DNA from: Holzapfeliella saturejae
GTDB lineage: Bacteria > Bacillota > Bacilli > Lactobacillales > Lactobacillaceae
NCBI RefSeq assembly: GCF_037546065.1
Contig: NZ_JAWMWG010000004.1
Span: 1-64,000, forward strand
Length of the DNA: 64,000 bases
Direction: 5' to 3'
This document shows positions 7,784 through 15,923 of this stretch, piece by piece; the stretch's first letter is position 1, and each line of letters opens with the position of its first letter. Below the pieces are notes generated by a model. It saw only the letters and a program-made list of their open reading frames with translations, searched no databases and had not been told where the DNA came from. The translations under genes and the position numbers were made by a program.

Positions 7784-8752
7784 TTATTTCAGATGAACTA
7801 AAGCATAATTAATTTCATCTGCTGTGAAATCTCTAGCTTGTAATTGTGTGCGATAGAAATTGTCATCTTTTGGTCCTGTGTAGGCACCATTTTCTTTAAG
7901 ATATTGTGCATATCTTAGTGCTTGTTTGTTGAAATCCCAATCTATATTGTTACCGATAAAACCAGCAGATTCAGCCCCATATTCTTGCTTAATAGTGTTG
8001 AGCATACCCAATTTTGAGTAGCCTAATGCAGTTAATTGTTGCCCTCTTTTGACGGCTTGCTGATACTGATTAGGAATACTATCCGTGGATAAAATACTAA
8101 AATCAAACTCGTTAAAGGTCTTATCATCACGTGCATCTTCAGATTTAATCTGAGCATGGGTGCCTTCTAACCATTGATTTTGACCGACTTGATACCACGT
8201 TTTCCCTGAAACAACTTGTCGTTCAAAAGTTCGCCACTGACTACCACTAGCAACCGTTCCTGTTTGTGTAATTGGTGTCCCAATTTGATTGAACTTGCTA
8301 TCTTTTGGAGCTGACCATAATGGGCTTGTTTGTGTAGCCACAACAACGGCATTCAGCGCTTGCGCTGAATTTTCGCCACCAACGTCATAATACTTACTAC
8401 TTGCATACTCATTATTCCCAACTAAATACCAAAAAGGCTTGCCCGGTTGATTTAAACCGCCATAAACAATTGAAGGCGGTAAAATGACGGTCATCGCTCT
8501 GGTATTCCCCATAGGAAAAATGTCTGAGTTAATATCGTTAGTTAACCACTGTGAACCTGTTGCCAGATAATGGCCCACGGGTTCGGGTGTGGTTCCAACA
8601 TTCTTCCAAGTTGTAATACCATAACCTGTGACATAGTTAACTGTTGCTGTGTGATCAGGTGCAGTTGCTGCTTGAACTGGGCTGTGAGTTTGTGTCATTA
8701 AACTAACAGCCACTGCACAGACCAACCCTAATCCAATTTGTTTTTTATTCAT
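7784..8752 (-). CDS. Secreted protein with SlpA/GW-like module and two Ltp-like C-terminal repeats
   Basis: The 322-residue protein has a Sec signal (MNKKQIGLGLVCAVAVSLMTQ...VQA, cleavage near residue 28). Residues 35-200 hold two copies of a wall-binding-type module (GYGITTWKNV... WYLVGNNEYASSKY and WRTFERQVVSGKTWYQVGQNQWLEG) shared with the proteins at 43325 and 62079. The C-terminal 90 residues contain two helical units, AVKRGQQLTALGYSKLGMLN and QALRYAQYLKENG...DFTADEINYALVHL, which fit the Ltp (host cell surface-exposed lipoprotein) repeat. Ltp of phage TP-J34 blocks phage DNA injection, so superinfection exclusion is one possible role. Neighbours give no further support. Confidence 0.65.
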   Translation of the reverse strand: MNKKQIGLGLVCAVAVSLMTQTHSPVQAATAPDHTATVNYVTGYGITTWKNVGTTPEPVGHYLATGSQWLTNDINSDIFPMGNTRAMTVILPPSIVYGGLNQPGKPFWYLVGNNEYASSKYYDVGGENSAQALNAVVVATQTSPLWSAPKDSKFNQIGTPITQTGTVASGSQWRTFERQVVSGKTWYQVGQNQWLEGTHAQIKSEDARDDKTFNEFDFSILSTDSIPNQYQQAVKRGQQLTALGYSKLGMLNTIKQEYGAESAGFIGNNIDWDFNKQALRYAQYLKENGAYTGPKDDNFYRTQLQARDFTADEINYALVHLK

Positions 8753-8816
8753 TTGAATGCCCCCTAATTACCGTCATCTTAGCACAAGTCAATCAATAGC
8801 CGAAGTCAAAACCCCT

Positions 8817-8850
8817 AAAAAAAAGCAACCACTAATCGTGGTTACTTTTG
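8817..8850 (-). terminator. Rho-independent terminator of the ABC exporter operon
   Basis: AAGTAACCAC-GATTA-GTGGTTGCTTTTTTTT on the minus strand overlaps the last codons of the 8842 gene. Confidence 0.8.
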
Positions 8851-10692
8851 ATAGTACTTAGCTTGTTCTGAGAACAGGTTACAATAAATACCTTGTTCAG
8901 CCATTAATGTTTTGTGGGTGCCATCTTCAACTAATCGTCCTTGGTCAAAAACCACAATACGTGAGCTGAATTGAGTTGAACTCATTCGATGTGACACATA
9001 CAGAGCCGTTTTGGCTTGAATTAAATTATCAAACTGCTCATACATTTCGGCTTCTGATAACGGATCTAATGCACTAGTTGGTTCATCTAAAATAACCACT
9101 GGGGCATTTTTATACCAAGCTCGAGCAATCGCTAATTTCTGTAATTCACCACCTGAAAAATTCACACCTGAACTTGATAGTTCTTGCGTAATCGGGGTTT
9201 GAATACCATCAGGCAGTTGAGCTACTTTTTCATCAATCCCTGCAAGCTCTAAAGCGGTTTTGATTCGGTCTTTATCATAAGGACTGTTAGCTGTAATATT
9301 TTCTACAATTGAGAACGCCGACAGCTTAAAGTCTTGAAAAACAACTGAGAAGAGATTTTGATAATCATCAACGTTAAAATCTGTAATATCTTTGCCATTG
9401 ACTAAAATTCGACCAGTTGTGGGACTTGCTAACCCAATCAAAAGTTTAATCAACGTTGTTTTTCCACTACCATTTCTTCCAACAACAGCGACTCTTTCGC
9501 CAGCTTTAATCGTTAAATTCAAGTCTCTGATAGCGTAAGTTTCACTACCTGGATATTGATAAGTAACATTTTCAAATTCAATCGTTTGAATCTCTTGTGG
9601 GATTGTTAGGTCACGACCTGAAGTTTTTTCATTATCAAAATTCATAAAAGCAATATATTGGTCAATCGTCTTAAATGCTGCACGACGATTATTCCACTGC
9701 AAGAACAAATTAGAAAGTGAAGAAATAATCTGTTGGAAATAGCCAACGTAAATAATAACGCTCCCAATTGCAATGGCACCAGTTAGCCCTTTAATTGCGA
9801 TTAACAGATAAAACCCAGCAACAACTAAGAAAGTTAACACGGTATCTAAGTTTCCAATAGCTACTGATTGCGTTTGAATCTTTGAGTTCTCCGTAAATTG
9901 GTCATCAACTTCTTTAATCACACCCTGCACCATTTTATCTTTTGGATCATATAGTCGCAGCGTTTTGCCATAAACTGGGTCTCGAAAAACAATACTCATG
10001 TAATATTCAAGTGTTCGATTAAATGAGACGTTAATTTGATAGAACTTCTCAAATAGTCGACTTTGAATTTTACCCAAAGGAAATGAAGCAATAATCGGTA
10101 TAATAATTAAAATAACTGCGACAACAACAAACCAAATTGAATTGGCAAATTGACTAAATCCGCTAGTATCTTGACTCTTAGTTGAGAAAAGAAAAATCAA
10201 AGAACCACCGGCTAAAACTAAAGTGGTCGCAAATGAGACCAGTCCATCTAAGATACCTGAAACAAAGGTCATAAATGAGCCGGTATAAGTAAATCCTGCT
10301 TTGACTGAACTATAAATATCTCGGAATTTTGAATCGGTAAAAGTTAAATAATCAACATCAAGCATTTTATTAGCCAAATTTGTATTCGCATTTTTGTTCA
10401 AGTAATGCATACCTGTAAAAGACTTCGCTTGCAAATAATCAGCCGTGATATTCACTGCAAGCAAGGCAACTAAAAACAATCCGGTGAATAATACAGGTGG
10501 CATAAATGCTTGACTTGGGTTAATCAATAAATTAATCAATTGCCCAATAAATAAAATATTCAAAAAGATACGCACGGTATTGATAATTGATAAGCTAAAC
10601 TGAATCAAAATGACATGCGGGTAAAGTTGGTTAGCGTAGGTGAAGTAGGACCTCATTTTTTTAAATTCATTAACAGTTTTAGATTGAGCCAT
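8842..10692 (-). CDS. ABC transporter, fused permease/ATPase (second half of heterodimer)
   Basis: I start at the ATG (MAQSKTVNEFKK) that follows GAGGAGGGTAACC; the frame stays open upstream inside the preceding gene. The 616-residue product has about six membrane helices (to residue 330), then an ATPase domain with Walker A GRNGSGKTT, signature FSGGELQKLAIARAW, Walker B VVILDEPTSALD and switch His in SHRMSS. This is the type IV exporter layout. Its start overlaps the end of the 10679 gene by 14 bp, so the two are coupled and likely form a heterodimer. The substrate (peptide, lipid or drug) cannot be told. Confidence 0.88.
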   Translation of the reverse strand: MAQSKTVNEFKKMRSYFTYANQLYPHVILIQFSLSIINTVRIFLNILFIGQLINLLINPSQAFMPPVLFTGLFLVALLAVNITADYLQAKSFTGMHYLNKNANTNLANKMLDVDYLTFTDSKFRDIYSSVKAGFTYTGSFMTFVSGILDGLVSFATTLVLAGGSLIFLFSTKSQDTSGFSQFANSIWFVVVAVILIIIPIIASFPLGKIQSRLFEKFYQINVSFNRTLEYYMSIVFRDPVYGKTLRLYDPKDKMVQGVIKEVDDQFTENSKIQTQSVAIGNLDTVLTFLVVAGFYLLIAIKGLTGAIAIGSVIIYVGYFQQIISSLSNLFLQWNNRRAAFKTIDQYIAFMNFDNEKTSGRDLTIPQEIQTIEFENVTYQYPGSETYAIRDLNLTIKAGERVAVVGRNGSGKTTLIKLLIGLASPTTGRILVNGKDITDFNVDDYQNLFSVVFQDFKLSAFSIVENITANSPYDKDRIKTALELAGIDEKVAQLPDGIQTPITQELSSSGVNFSGGELQKLAIARAWYKNAPVVILDEPTSALDPLSEAEMYEQFDNLIQAKTALYVSHRMSSTQFSSRIVVFDQGRLVEDGTHKTLMAEQGIYCNLFSEQAKYYQK

Positions 10693-12493
10693 GGTTACCC
10701 TCCTCTTCTTGATAATACTGACTTTGGACATTATACAAGTGACGGTAATCAGCGTTTGTCTGCATTAATTTCTCGTGTGTGCCTTCGTCAACAAGCCGGC
10801 CCTGTTTGACGAACATAATGCGGTCTGTGAACTTCGTTGAAGCCAGACGGTGTGAAATAAAGAAGCTAATTTTGTGCTGAACCAGTTGATGATAGCTTTG
10901 ATACAAATGACTTTCAGCAATCGCATCAAGAGCAGCTGTGGGTTCATCCAAAATCAAAACATCTCCGTTTTTATACAGGGCTCGAGCTAGCATTACTTTT
11001 TGAGCTTGTCCCCCTGATAAGTTAATCCCATCATCCTCTAAGTACTGGGTTAAATGAGTCTGCAAATGCTTTGGCAAACGTTCAACGTCAGATTTTAGCT
11101 CAGATTGCTCACAAACGTCATCAATCGTCAAGTCAGACGTATTATTTAATGTAATATTTGTCTGTATGGTGGCAGCCATTACGGCATTTTCTTGAAAAAC
11201 GGGTGAGAAAAAGGATTGATATTGCTTCATGGATAACTGATTTTGTGCAATGTCATTGACTAAAATCCTACCCGAAGTTGGCTTAAGTAATCCCATTAGC
11301 AATGAAACTAGGGTCGTCTTACCTGCACCGTTCATCCCAACCAAAGCGATGGCTTCACCTTTTTTGACAGTAAAACTAACGTCTTTAATTGTCTCTTGTT
11401 CACTATTAGGATAGTGATAGCTGACCTGTTCAAACGTAATGGTTTGAACCTCTTCAATCACTTCGTCTGAGTCAACTTGGTCATCTTGATCCAAAACATC
11501 ATCGACATAATCTAAATACTTACGAGCTTCGACAATATCAGCACTGGCGTCAATTAATAGTGAAAAATTACGTGAACTATCTTTTGTCAAGGTATTCAAA
11601 TTACCTAATAACGTGAATAATAACGTAAAGACTGTCAGTGTCAGTTGTCCTTGTGTTACTAGAAAAACTAGCGGCAAATACACGATAGCTAGCTGTAAGA
11701 TATTCAAAAAACTTACCCAAGCCATCGACTTGAAAAACAAGCGTCTCATTTTTTCGGTTAAAATTGCCCAACGACGATGGTTTTCATCAATTTTTTGGTG
11801 ATAACTTCCTCGCAAATGGTACAATCTAATATCTTTACCCGCTTCCAAATCAAACGCTTGTTTGGAGTAGTAATTACGTTCGTGCATTAGTGCTGATCGT
11901 TGTTCTTTTAATTTTTTTTGGTAGCGATACAAGTACATCAAAATCACAAGTGAAATAGTGGTGACCACAACTACTGTTAAAGGTACCCACCACGAAATCA
12001 AAAAAGTTGTAATGGCAATGGCAATAATTGAAACCAAGCCTGACATCATTTTGACTGTTACGGGCCATAGTGAGTCAATCCCTGTATTGTCACTCATATA
12101 GCCACGTTCCCCACTCGCTGCACGTTGAGATTGAATAGTTGGATTAATTGAATCTTCATAGTTTGACTTCAAAAATCCTAATCCATCTCGCACCAAAATT
12201 TGTACACGAAATGATCGGTTTTGCCATTCTAAAAAGGTTTGATAAATCCCTTTGAACCAAGATAATAACCCCAGTCCTAAACAAATACCAAACATGGCAC
12301 TAGCATACCCATTAAAATTAAATTGACTCTGCAAAGCCCAAACGACAAATACGGGAATAGCACTATTAACACCTAGTAAGATTAAACTCACAAGAATATC
12401 TAAAGGTATCCAATACTTAATCGTTGGGTAGTCTTTGTTAGTTTTTTTCAGATACCAACCTAGGCTCTGAAATAACTCATTTTTAAACATCAT
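10679..12493 (-). CDS. ABC transporter, fused permease/ATPase (first half of heterodimer)
   Basis: The 604-residue product has an N-terminal membrane domain (about residues 25-320) and a C-terminal ATPase with Walker A GMNGAGKTT, signature LSGGQAQKVMLARALY, Walker B VLILDEPTAALD and SHRLAST. It pairs with the overlapping downstream gene. Both ATPase sites look catalytically complete, unlike many heterodimers in which one site is degenerate. No precursor peptide, lanthipeptide enzyme or immunity gene is adjacent, so bacteriocin export is not supported. The ribosome binding site is GAGGGGGGATT ahead of two ATGs. Confidence 0.88.
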   Translation of the reverse strand: MMFKNELFQSLGWYLKKTNKDYPTIKYWIPLDILVSLILLGVNSAIPVFVVWALQSQFNFNGYASAMFGICLGLGLLSWFKGIYQTFLEWQNRSFRVQILVRDGLGFLKSNYEDSINPTIQSQRAASGERGYMSDNTGIDSLWPVTVKMMSGLVSIIAIAITTFLISWWVPLTVVVVTTISLVILMYLYRYQKKLKEQRSALMHERNYYSKQAFDLEAGKDIRLYHLRGSYHQKIDENHRRWAILTEKMRRLFFKSMAWVSFLNILQLAIVYLPLVFLVTQGQLTLTVFTLLFTLLGNLNTLTKDSSRNFSLLIDASADIVEARKYLDYVDDVLDQDDQVDSDEVIEEVQTITFEQVSYHYPNSEQETIKDVSFTVKKGEAIALVGMNGAGKTTLVSLLMGLLKPTSGRILVNDIAQNQLSMKQYQSFFSPVFQENAVMAATIQTNITLNNTSDLTIDDVCEQSELKSDVERLPKHLQTHLTQYLEDDGINLSGGQAQKVMLARALYKNGDVLILDEPTAALDAIAESHLYQSYHQLVQHKISFFISHRLASTKFTDRIMFVKQGRLVDEGTHEKLMQTNADYRHLYNVQSQYYQEEEGNHGSI

Positions 12494-12690
12494 AATCCCC
12501 CCTCTAAATTGCTGATTCAGCTGATTAATGTTTGACTAACTTCACTTCTATTTTCATTTCAAACACCCTCTTTTTAATTTTTTGTTAATTTTCGTTTAAT
12601 GTTATCGATTAAACTTATTGCTGTCAATATTATTTCGATTATTCGTCTAATATCGACTGATTCTCTACTAAAACATGATAAAATAAAACA

Positions 12691-12730
12691 AAAAACGAAC
12701 TTTATTAAACAAAAAAATAATAAGGTTCGT
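12691..12730 (+). promoter_or_regulatory. Inverted pair of PurR boxes in front of the DMT permease
   Basis: AAAACGAACTTTATTA and, inverted, AAAACGAACCTTATTA agree at 15 of 16 positions. The CGAAC cores lie at 12696-12700 and 12725-12729, giving nearly the same geometry as the pair in front of purE (34 against 35 bp end to end). It sits just upstream of the ribosome binding site, so PurR would probably repress here. Binding is inferred. Confidence 0.6.
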
Positions 12731-12746
12731 TTTGTTGGAGGTTTTT

Positions 12747-13625
12747 ATGTCTGCGTTACTATTGTGTTTGATGGCTTTAGCATCATCTGTCAGTCGAGGG
12801 TTAATCAGTGTGATTGATCGGTTTCAAATGGGGGTTAAAAAACAAGATATCACCATCGTTAATTTCAAAAATAATTTTTATACATTTGGTTTAGCCACTC
12901 TTTTGGCGATTATTTTTTTAAAACAAGATGTTTGGTCGATGCTATTAGACTATAAAATTATGCTATATGCGTTGTTAGTACAAGCTGTTGCGATTGGCTA
13001 TAGTTATTTATTTAAATCACTAACTGTAGCCGAATCGGTGGTGGCTAGTAAGTTTTCTGATTTACTGATTCCCATTGCGTTATTTGCTAGTTCGGGAAGT
13101 TTTAGTGCGTCAAGTTATGTCATTTCAATTTTGACGACAGTTATTGTCTTTACTTTGATGATAACTAAATATGATCGCAATATTTGGTCAGGTATTGCAA
13201 TTATTACGCCACTTTTAGTGAGTCAATCTGTTTTATCTCCTATTTTGACAAGTGGGTATTCAGTTACGACTGATCGTTTATTAGCTTTTACATACTGTAC
13301 AATCGTTTTTAGACTACTAATCGTCTTATTGATGCTCTTGACTAAGAAAACGTCTCTCAGGGGCCTAAAATCGCAAAATACGGAATCTAGCCTCAAAGAA
13401 GGCCTAATTTACCTTACACGTACCATTTTGACACTTGTTGCTCAAATTGGCTTCACCTTTGCTACATCAGGCCATTCTAGCTTAGCTTGGATTTTACTGA
13501 ATATCACTTCACTTTATGGCGTCGTCTTTTCTAGTTTTATTCTCAAAGAAAAACTTAATACCAAAGCAATCGTTGCTTTAGTGCTAGTTTCTGGGTTAAC
13601 GGTAATTAAAGCTTACTTTGGTTAA
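12747..13625 (+). CDS. DMT/EamA-type permease, probably in the PurR regulon
   Basis: I start at the ATG after TTGGAGGTTTTT. The 292-residue product is almost wholly hydrophobic, with about ten predicted helices in two halves (IVNFKNNFYTFGLATLLAIIF... and LIYLTRTILTLVAQIGFTFAT...LNTKAIVALVLVSGLTVIKAYF), the pattern of drug/metabolite transporters. The second half ends with the familiar FILKEKLNTKAIVALVLV repeat. The substrate is not known. A PurR-box pair right upstream suggests a purine base, nucleoside or a compound linked to purine supply. It has its own terminator. Confidence 0.75.
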   Translation: MSALLLCLMALASSVSRGLISVIDRFQMGVKKQDITIVNFKNNFYTFGLATLLAIIFLKQDVWSMLLDYKIMLYALLVQAVAIGYSYLFKSLTVAESVVASKFSDLLIPIALFASSGSFSASSYVISILTTVIVFTLMITKYDRNIWSGIAIITPLLVSQSVLSPILTSGYSVTTDRLLAFTYCTIVFRLLIVLLMLLTKKTSLRGLKSQNTESSLKEGLIYLTRTILTLVAQIGFTFATSGHSSLAWILLNITSLYGVVFSSFILKEKLNTKAIVALVLVSGLTVIKAYFG

Positions 13626-13628
13626 ACG

Positions 13629-13663
13629 CAAAAAAACATCACGATAAAACGTGATGTTTTTTT
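13629..13663. terminator. Bidirectional terminator between DMT gene and repB
   Basis: AAAAAACATCACG / CGTGATGTTTTTTT hairpin between convergent genes. Confidence 0.9.
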
Positions 13664-13665
13664 AA

Positions 13666-13682
13666 TGTAAGTTTTGTCTGTT
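13666..13682 (+). repeat. Stray iteron at the 3' end of repB
   Basis: ATGTAAGTTTTGTCTGTTTT here matches the core of the iteron array at 14785-14970 and sits 3 bp beyond the repB stop codon, on the far side of the gene from the array. Confidence 0.85.
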
Positions 13683-13685
13683 TTC

Positions 13686-14534
13686 TTAAGCGTGAACTTC
13701 GTCAATCTGAGTTAAAATGTTATTTAAATCAGGATTATCACTATCTAGTTGACTAGCTTCTTTTTTAGACCAATCAGTTGCAACTTCTTGATGAGTAGTC
13801 TTAGCTGATGGCTTAGCAGCAGATTCAACAAATTTGAAATCATCTTGCTTACGTTCTTCAGGCTTGAATGTAAATTGATATGCAGCAATTGGATTGCCAC
13901 GCCCTTTTTTGTGAATTGGCGTAATTGTTAAATCATCAAAAAATTCGTCTAAGTTTTTTTGAATGGTTTTTAAAACAGTACGTGTTACTTCAGCGTTGCT
14001 GTATGATTTTGGAATATCGAGTAACTCTCTAAATTCATCTTTTTTGAAATAAGCAAACCCTGTTGTTCGATACTGCTTGAGTAGTCGAAATGCTGTTTTG
14101 GCATAAGTGCTGTTGATGTTATTAAACTCGTGTAAGGAGTACCTAACCCACTCCTCTAAATTGTTCAGTAGGGGTAGGGCCTCTTCGTAAATTTTGATAT
14201 CCACATACGGCTCGTCTGCCGTTCCCCGAATCGTGAATTTTGAAAATAAGACGAACACGGTTTCATCCAAGCCATTAGCATTTTGATCAATAAATTTTAA
14301 ATCTAAGATTTTTTTGTAAGTTTTGCGTAAGTCATTTACAAAACGTTTATTGGCTGTAGGTTTATATTCACTTAAATCTTTTAACTTGCTAAACGTAAAC
14401 CTAACGGTTTCGTCTTTTCGATCTCGCATTTTTGAGATAATCGAAAAAAACAAATTCATTTCAGTTGCGGTGAACTTTTTAAGGGGTATTGTATTTAACT
14501 TGGGACTATACTTCGTTATCTCGTTATTTGCCAT
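13686..14534 (-). CDS. repB: Rep_3-family plasmid replication initiator
   Basis: I start at the ATG of MANNEITKYSPKLNTIPLKKF, which follows GGAGGAGAACGAG; ten extra in-frame codons upstream lack a better signal. The 282-residue product shows the two winged-helix domains of Rep_3 initiators: FTATEMNLFFSIISKMRDRKDETVRFTF...LKDLSEY, and NSTYAKTAFRLLKQYRTTGFAYFKKDEFRELLDIPKSYSNAEVTRTVLKTIQKNLDEFF. Rep_3 proteins bind iterons to open the origin and, as dimers, repress their own gene. Here the iteron array lies upstream, and inverted copies lie between the array and the start codon, as in pUCL287-like theta plasmids of lactobacilli. Confidence 0.9.
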   Translation of the reverse strand: MANNEITKYSPKLNTIPLKKFTATEMNLFFSIISKMRDRKDETVRFTFSKLKDLSEYKPTANKRFVNDLRKTYKKILDLKFIDQNANGLDETVFVLFSKFTIRGTADEPYVDIKIYEEALPLLNNLEEWVRYSLHEFNNINSTYAKTAFRLLKQYRTTGFAYFKKDEFRELLDIPKSYSNAEVTRTVLKTIQKNLDEFFDDLTITPIHKKGRGNPIAAYQFTFKPEERKQDDFKFVESAAKPSAKTTHQEVATDWSKKEASQLDSDNPDLNNILTQIDEVHA

Positions 14535-14621
14535 CTCGTTCTCCTCCAAACTGCTTATAGCCATACTATAAATCTTTTAATGGGATTAGTCAATTATATT
14601 TACATCAAAGATTATTATTTT

Positions 14622-14680
14622 TTTAGACAAAATTTACATCAAATAAAATGAGTTAATTTAGACAAAATTTACATCAAATC
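14622..14680 (-). promoter_or_regulatory. Inverted iteron half-sites at the repB promoter (operator)
   Basis: Two inverse copies of the iteron core, reading GATGTAAATTTTGTCTAAA on the minus strand, lie at about 14625-14645 and 14660-14680; a partial TTTACATCAAA occurs at 14600. Rep_3 dimers typically bind such inverted copies to repress rep. Function inferred. Confidence 0.6.
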
Positions 14681-14784
14681 ACCTCTTTTTTTGAGGGGGG
14701 TCTTTTATATATTCTTTTTAAATTCTTTTTAAGTTCTTTTTAGGGGGTCGCCAGCCCACGCCCAGCAAGGCTTCCAGAATCTTT
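14681..14784. other. AT-rich and GC-rich segment of the Rep_3 origin
   Basis: Three tandem ATTCTTTTTAA-like units (about 14711-14742) follow a G-run, then comes a GC-rich stretch, GGGGGTCGCCAGCCCACGCC, ahead of the iterons. Tandem AT-rich units beside iterons are the usual melting region of theta origins. No DnaA box was identified with confidence. Confidence 0.5.
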
Positions 14785-14970
14785 TGATGTAAGTTTTGTC
14801 TGTTTTTGATGTAAGTTTTGTCTGTTCTTAATGTAAGTTTTGTCTGTTTTTGATGTAAGTTTTGTCTGTTCTTAATGTAAGTTTTGTCTGTTTTTGATGT
14901 AAGTTTTGTCTGTTTAAAAAGTGATTTAGTGTAAGTTTTGTCTGTTTTGATGTAAATTTTGTCTGTTAAG
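14785..14970 (+). repeat. Iteron array of the Rep_3 origin (eight copies)
   Basis: TGTAAGTTTTGTCTG begins at 14788, 14810, 14832, 14854, 14876, 14898 and 14930, with a variant TGTAAATTTTGTCTG at 14951. The first six are exactly 22 bp apart, alternating between TTTTTGA and TTCTTAA spacers. The 22-bp period (two helix turns) is typical of iterons bound by Rep_3 initiators. The array is intact and regular, which argues that the origin has been active recently. Confidence 0.92.
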
Positions 14971-14974
14971 ACAA

Positions 14975-15013
14975 TAAAAGCCCTTATCCTCTTTGGGATT
15001 TAGGGCTTTTTTT
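14975..15013 (-). terminator. Rho-independent terminator
   Basis: AAAGCCCTTATCC / GGGATTTAGGGCTTTTTTT; it overlaps the 3' end of the 14984 gene and shields the iterons from its transcription. Confidence 0.8.
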
Positions 15014-15649
15014 AGTGATTAAAAGTATTAAAAGAACAACTAGCCAACCGTCATAAAGATAAAACCATAAGGATGATATCATCAGCGATAAAATTAAAGC
15101 GATGACAAATAAAATTCCTGAAAGACAAGTTGTGATTTTGATAAATGATTTTTCTGCTTGAGATCTGGATTTAAACAAGTCAAACATCACAACTATTGAA
15201 AAAGCAAAGGCTGTGACAGAATTAATTAAGGTCACAGTATCAAACTGAAGGGTTAATACTTCAACGATTGCTGTTGCTGAAACAAGATTAATCAAAAGTG
15301 CTAGCAGGTATTGTGACTTGAAAGTTAACCAGTGATTATATTCTGTTGAACACCTAAGAAAAATGTAATTGCTAATAATAGCCCAGACAAACCCAACACT
15401 CTGCAAGCCACCATTTTTCGACAACGGGACAAAATGATCAATCACCACAAGTAGAGCAAGTCCGCCAATAATTAAAAAATTCCAGCGATAAAATTTTGAA
15501 TTTTCGGCTTGTTTGTAAAGTTTGAATTCTTCGAATAGTCCCCAAAATATAATTAAAAGTATCCCCAAATTAAATAAGCTCAAAGGCTTAGCAAACAAAA
15601 ATGTTATGCCAACTAAAATCAAACTGTTAAGACAGAAAAAACGAGTCAT
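14984..15649 (-). CDS. Hypothetical polytopic membrane protein
   Basis: The 221-residue product has about seven or eight hydrophobic segments (FFCLNSLILVGITFLFA at the N terminus, LLIIFWGLF, FLIIGGLALLVVI, YLLALLINLVSATAIVEVL, AFAFSIVVMF, ILFVIALILSLMISSLWF, GWLVVLLILLI) and short polar loops. No family signature is visible. The frame ends at the iteron array, and its promoter region holds one of the AT-rich motif clusters. Function unknown. Confidence 0.5.
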   Translation of the reverse strand: MTRFFCLNSLILVGITFLFAKPLSLFNLGILLIIFWGLFEEFKLYKQAENSKFYRWNFLIIGGLALLVVIDHFVPLSKNGGLQSVGFVWAIISNYIFLRCSTEYNHWLTFKSQYLLALLINLVSATAIVEVLTLQFDTVTLINSVTAFAFSIVVMFDLFKSRSQAEKSFIKITTCLSGILFVIALILSLMISSLWFYLYDGWLVVLLILLITKKSPKSQRG

Positions 15650-15700
15650 CTAAACATCTCCAATCTGCAGACAGACTAGCACTAAACCTAACTAACTTCA

Positions 15701-15754
15701 ATATTATGTTGTAATATGATATATTCTACTATCACATAACATATTATTTTATAC
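15701..15754. promoter_or_regulatory. Dispersed AT-rich motif, site 2
   Basis: This contains ATGTTGTAATATGATATATT, 20 of 23 positions identical over the wider match to site 4 at 43202, and CATAACATATTATTTTATA, matching the inverted arm of site 5 at 44461. It lies in the 5' region of the membrane protein gene. See the finding on dispersed sites. Confidence 0.4.
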
Positions 15755-15758
15755 CATA

Positions 15759-15786
15759 ATAAAAAACCCCGCTATCAGCGGGGTTT
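15759..15786 (-). terminator. Rho-independent terminator
   Basis: ACCCCGC-TGATA-GCGGGGTTTTTT on the minus strand, about 140 bp past the UvrA-like gene. The gap from 15787 to 15923 also holds two small hairpins, GAGTTAA / TTAACTC and GTGGC / GCCAC, of unknown use. Confidence 0.85.
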
Positions 15787-15923
15787 GGTGAGTTAAAATG
15801 TTAACTCATATTTAAGTCTTATAACAATACTTGGAGGAGTAAGAAATAAGAAATATAATAAGTGGCTTTCGCCACAATTGAATAGTAGTTCATTTAGACT
15901 TAAAAAGCAAAGATTAAATCTTA

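Noticed and set aside
8842..12493. Bacteriocin or lanthipeptide exporter
   Set aside because: No precursor peptide, modification enzyme, C39 leader-peptidase domain or immunity gene is next to the ABC pair.
2..15700. Prophage
   Set aside because: No integrase, terminase, portal, capsid, tail, holin or lysin gene; rep and par genes point to plasmid origin.
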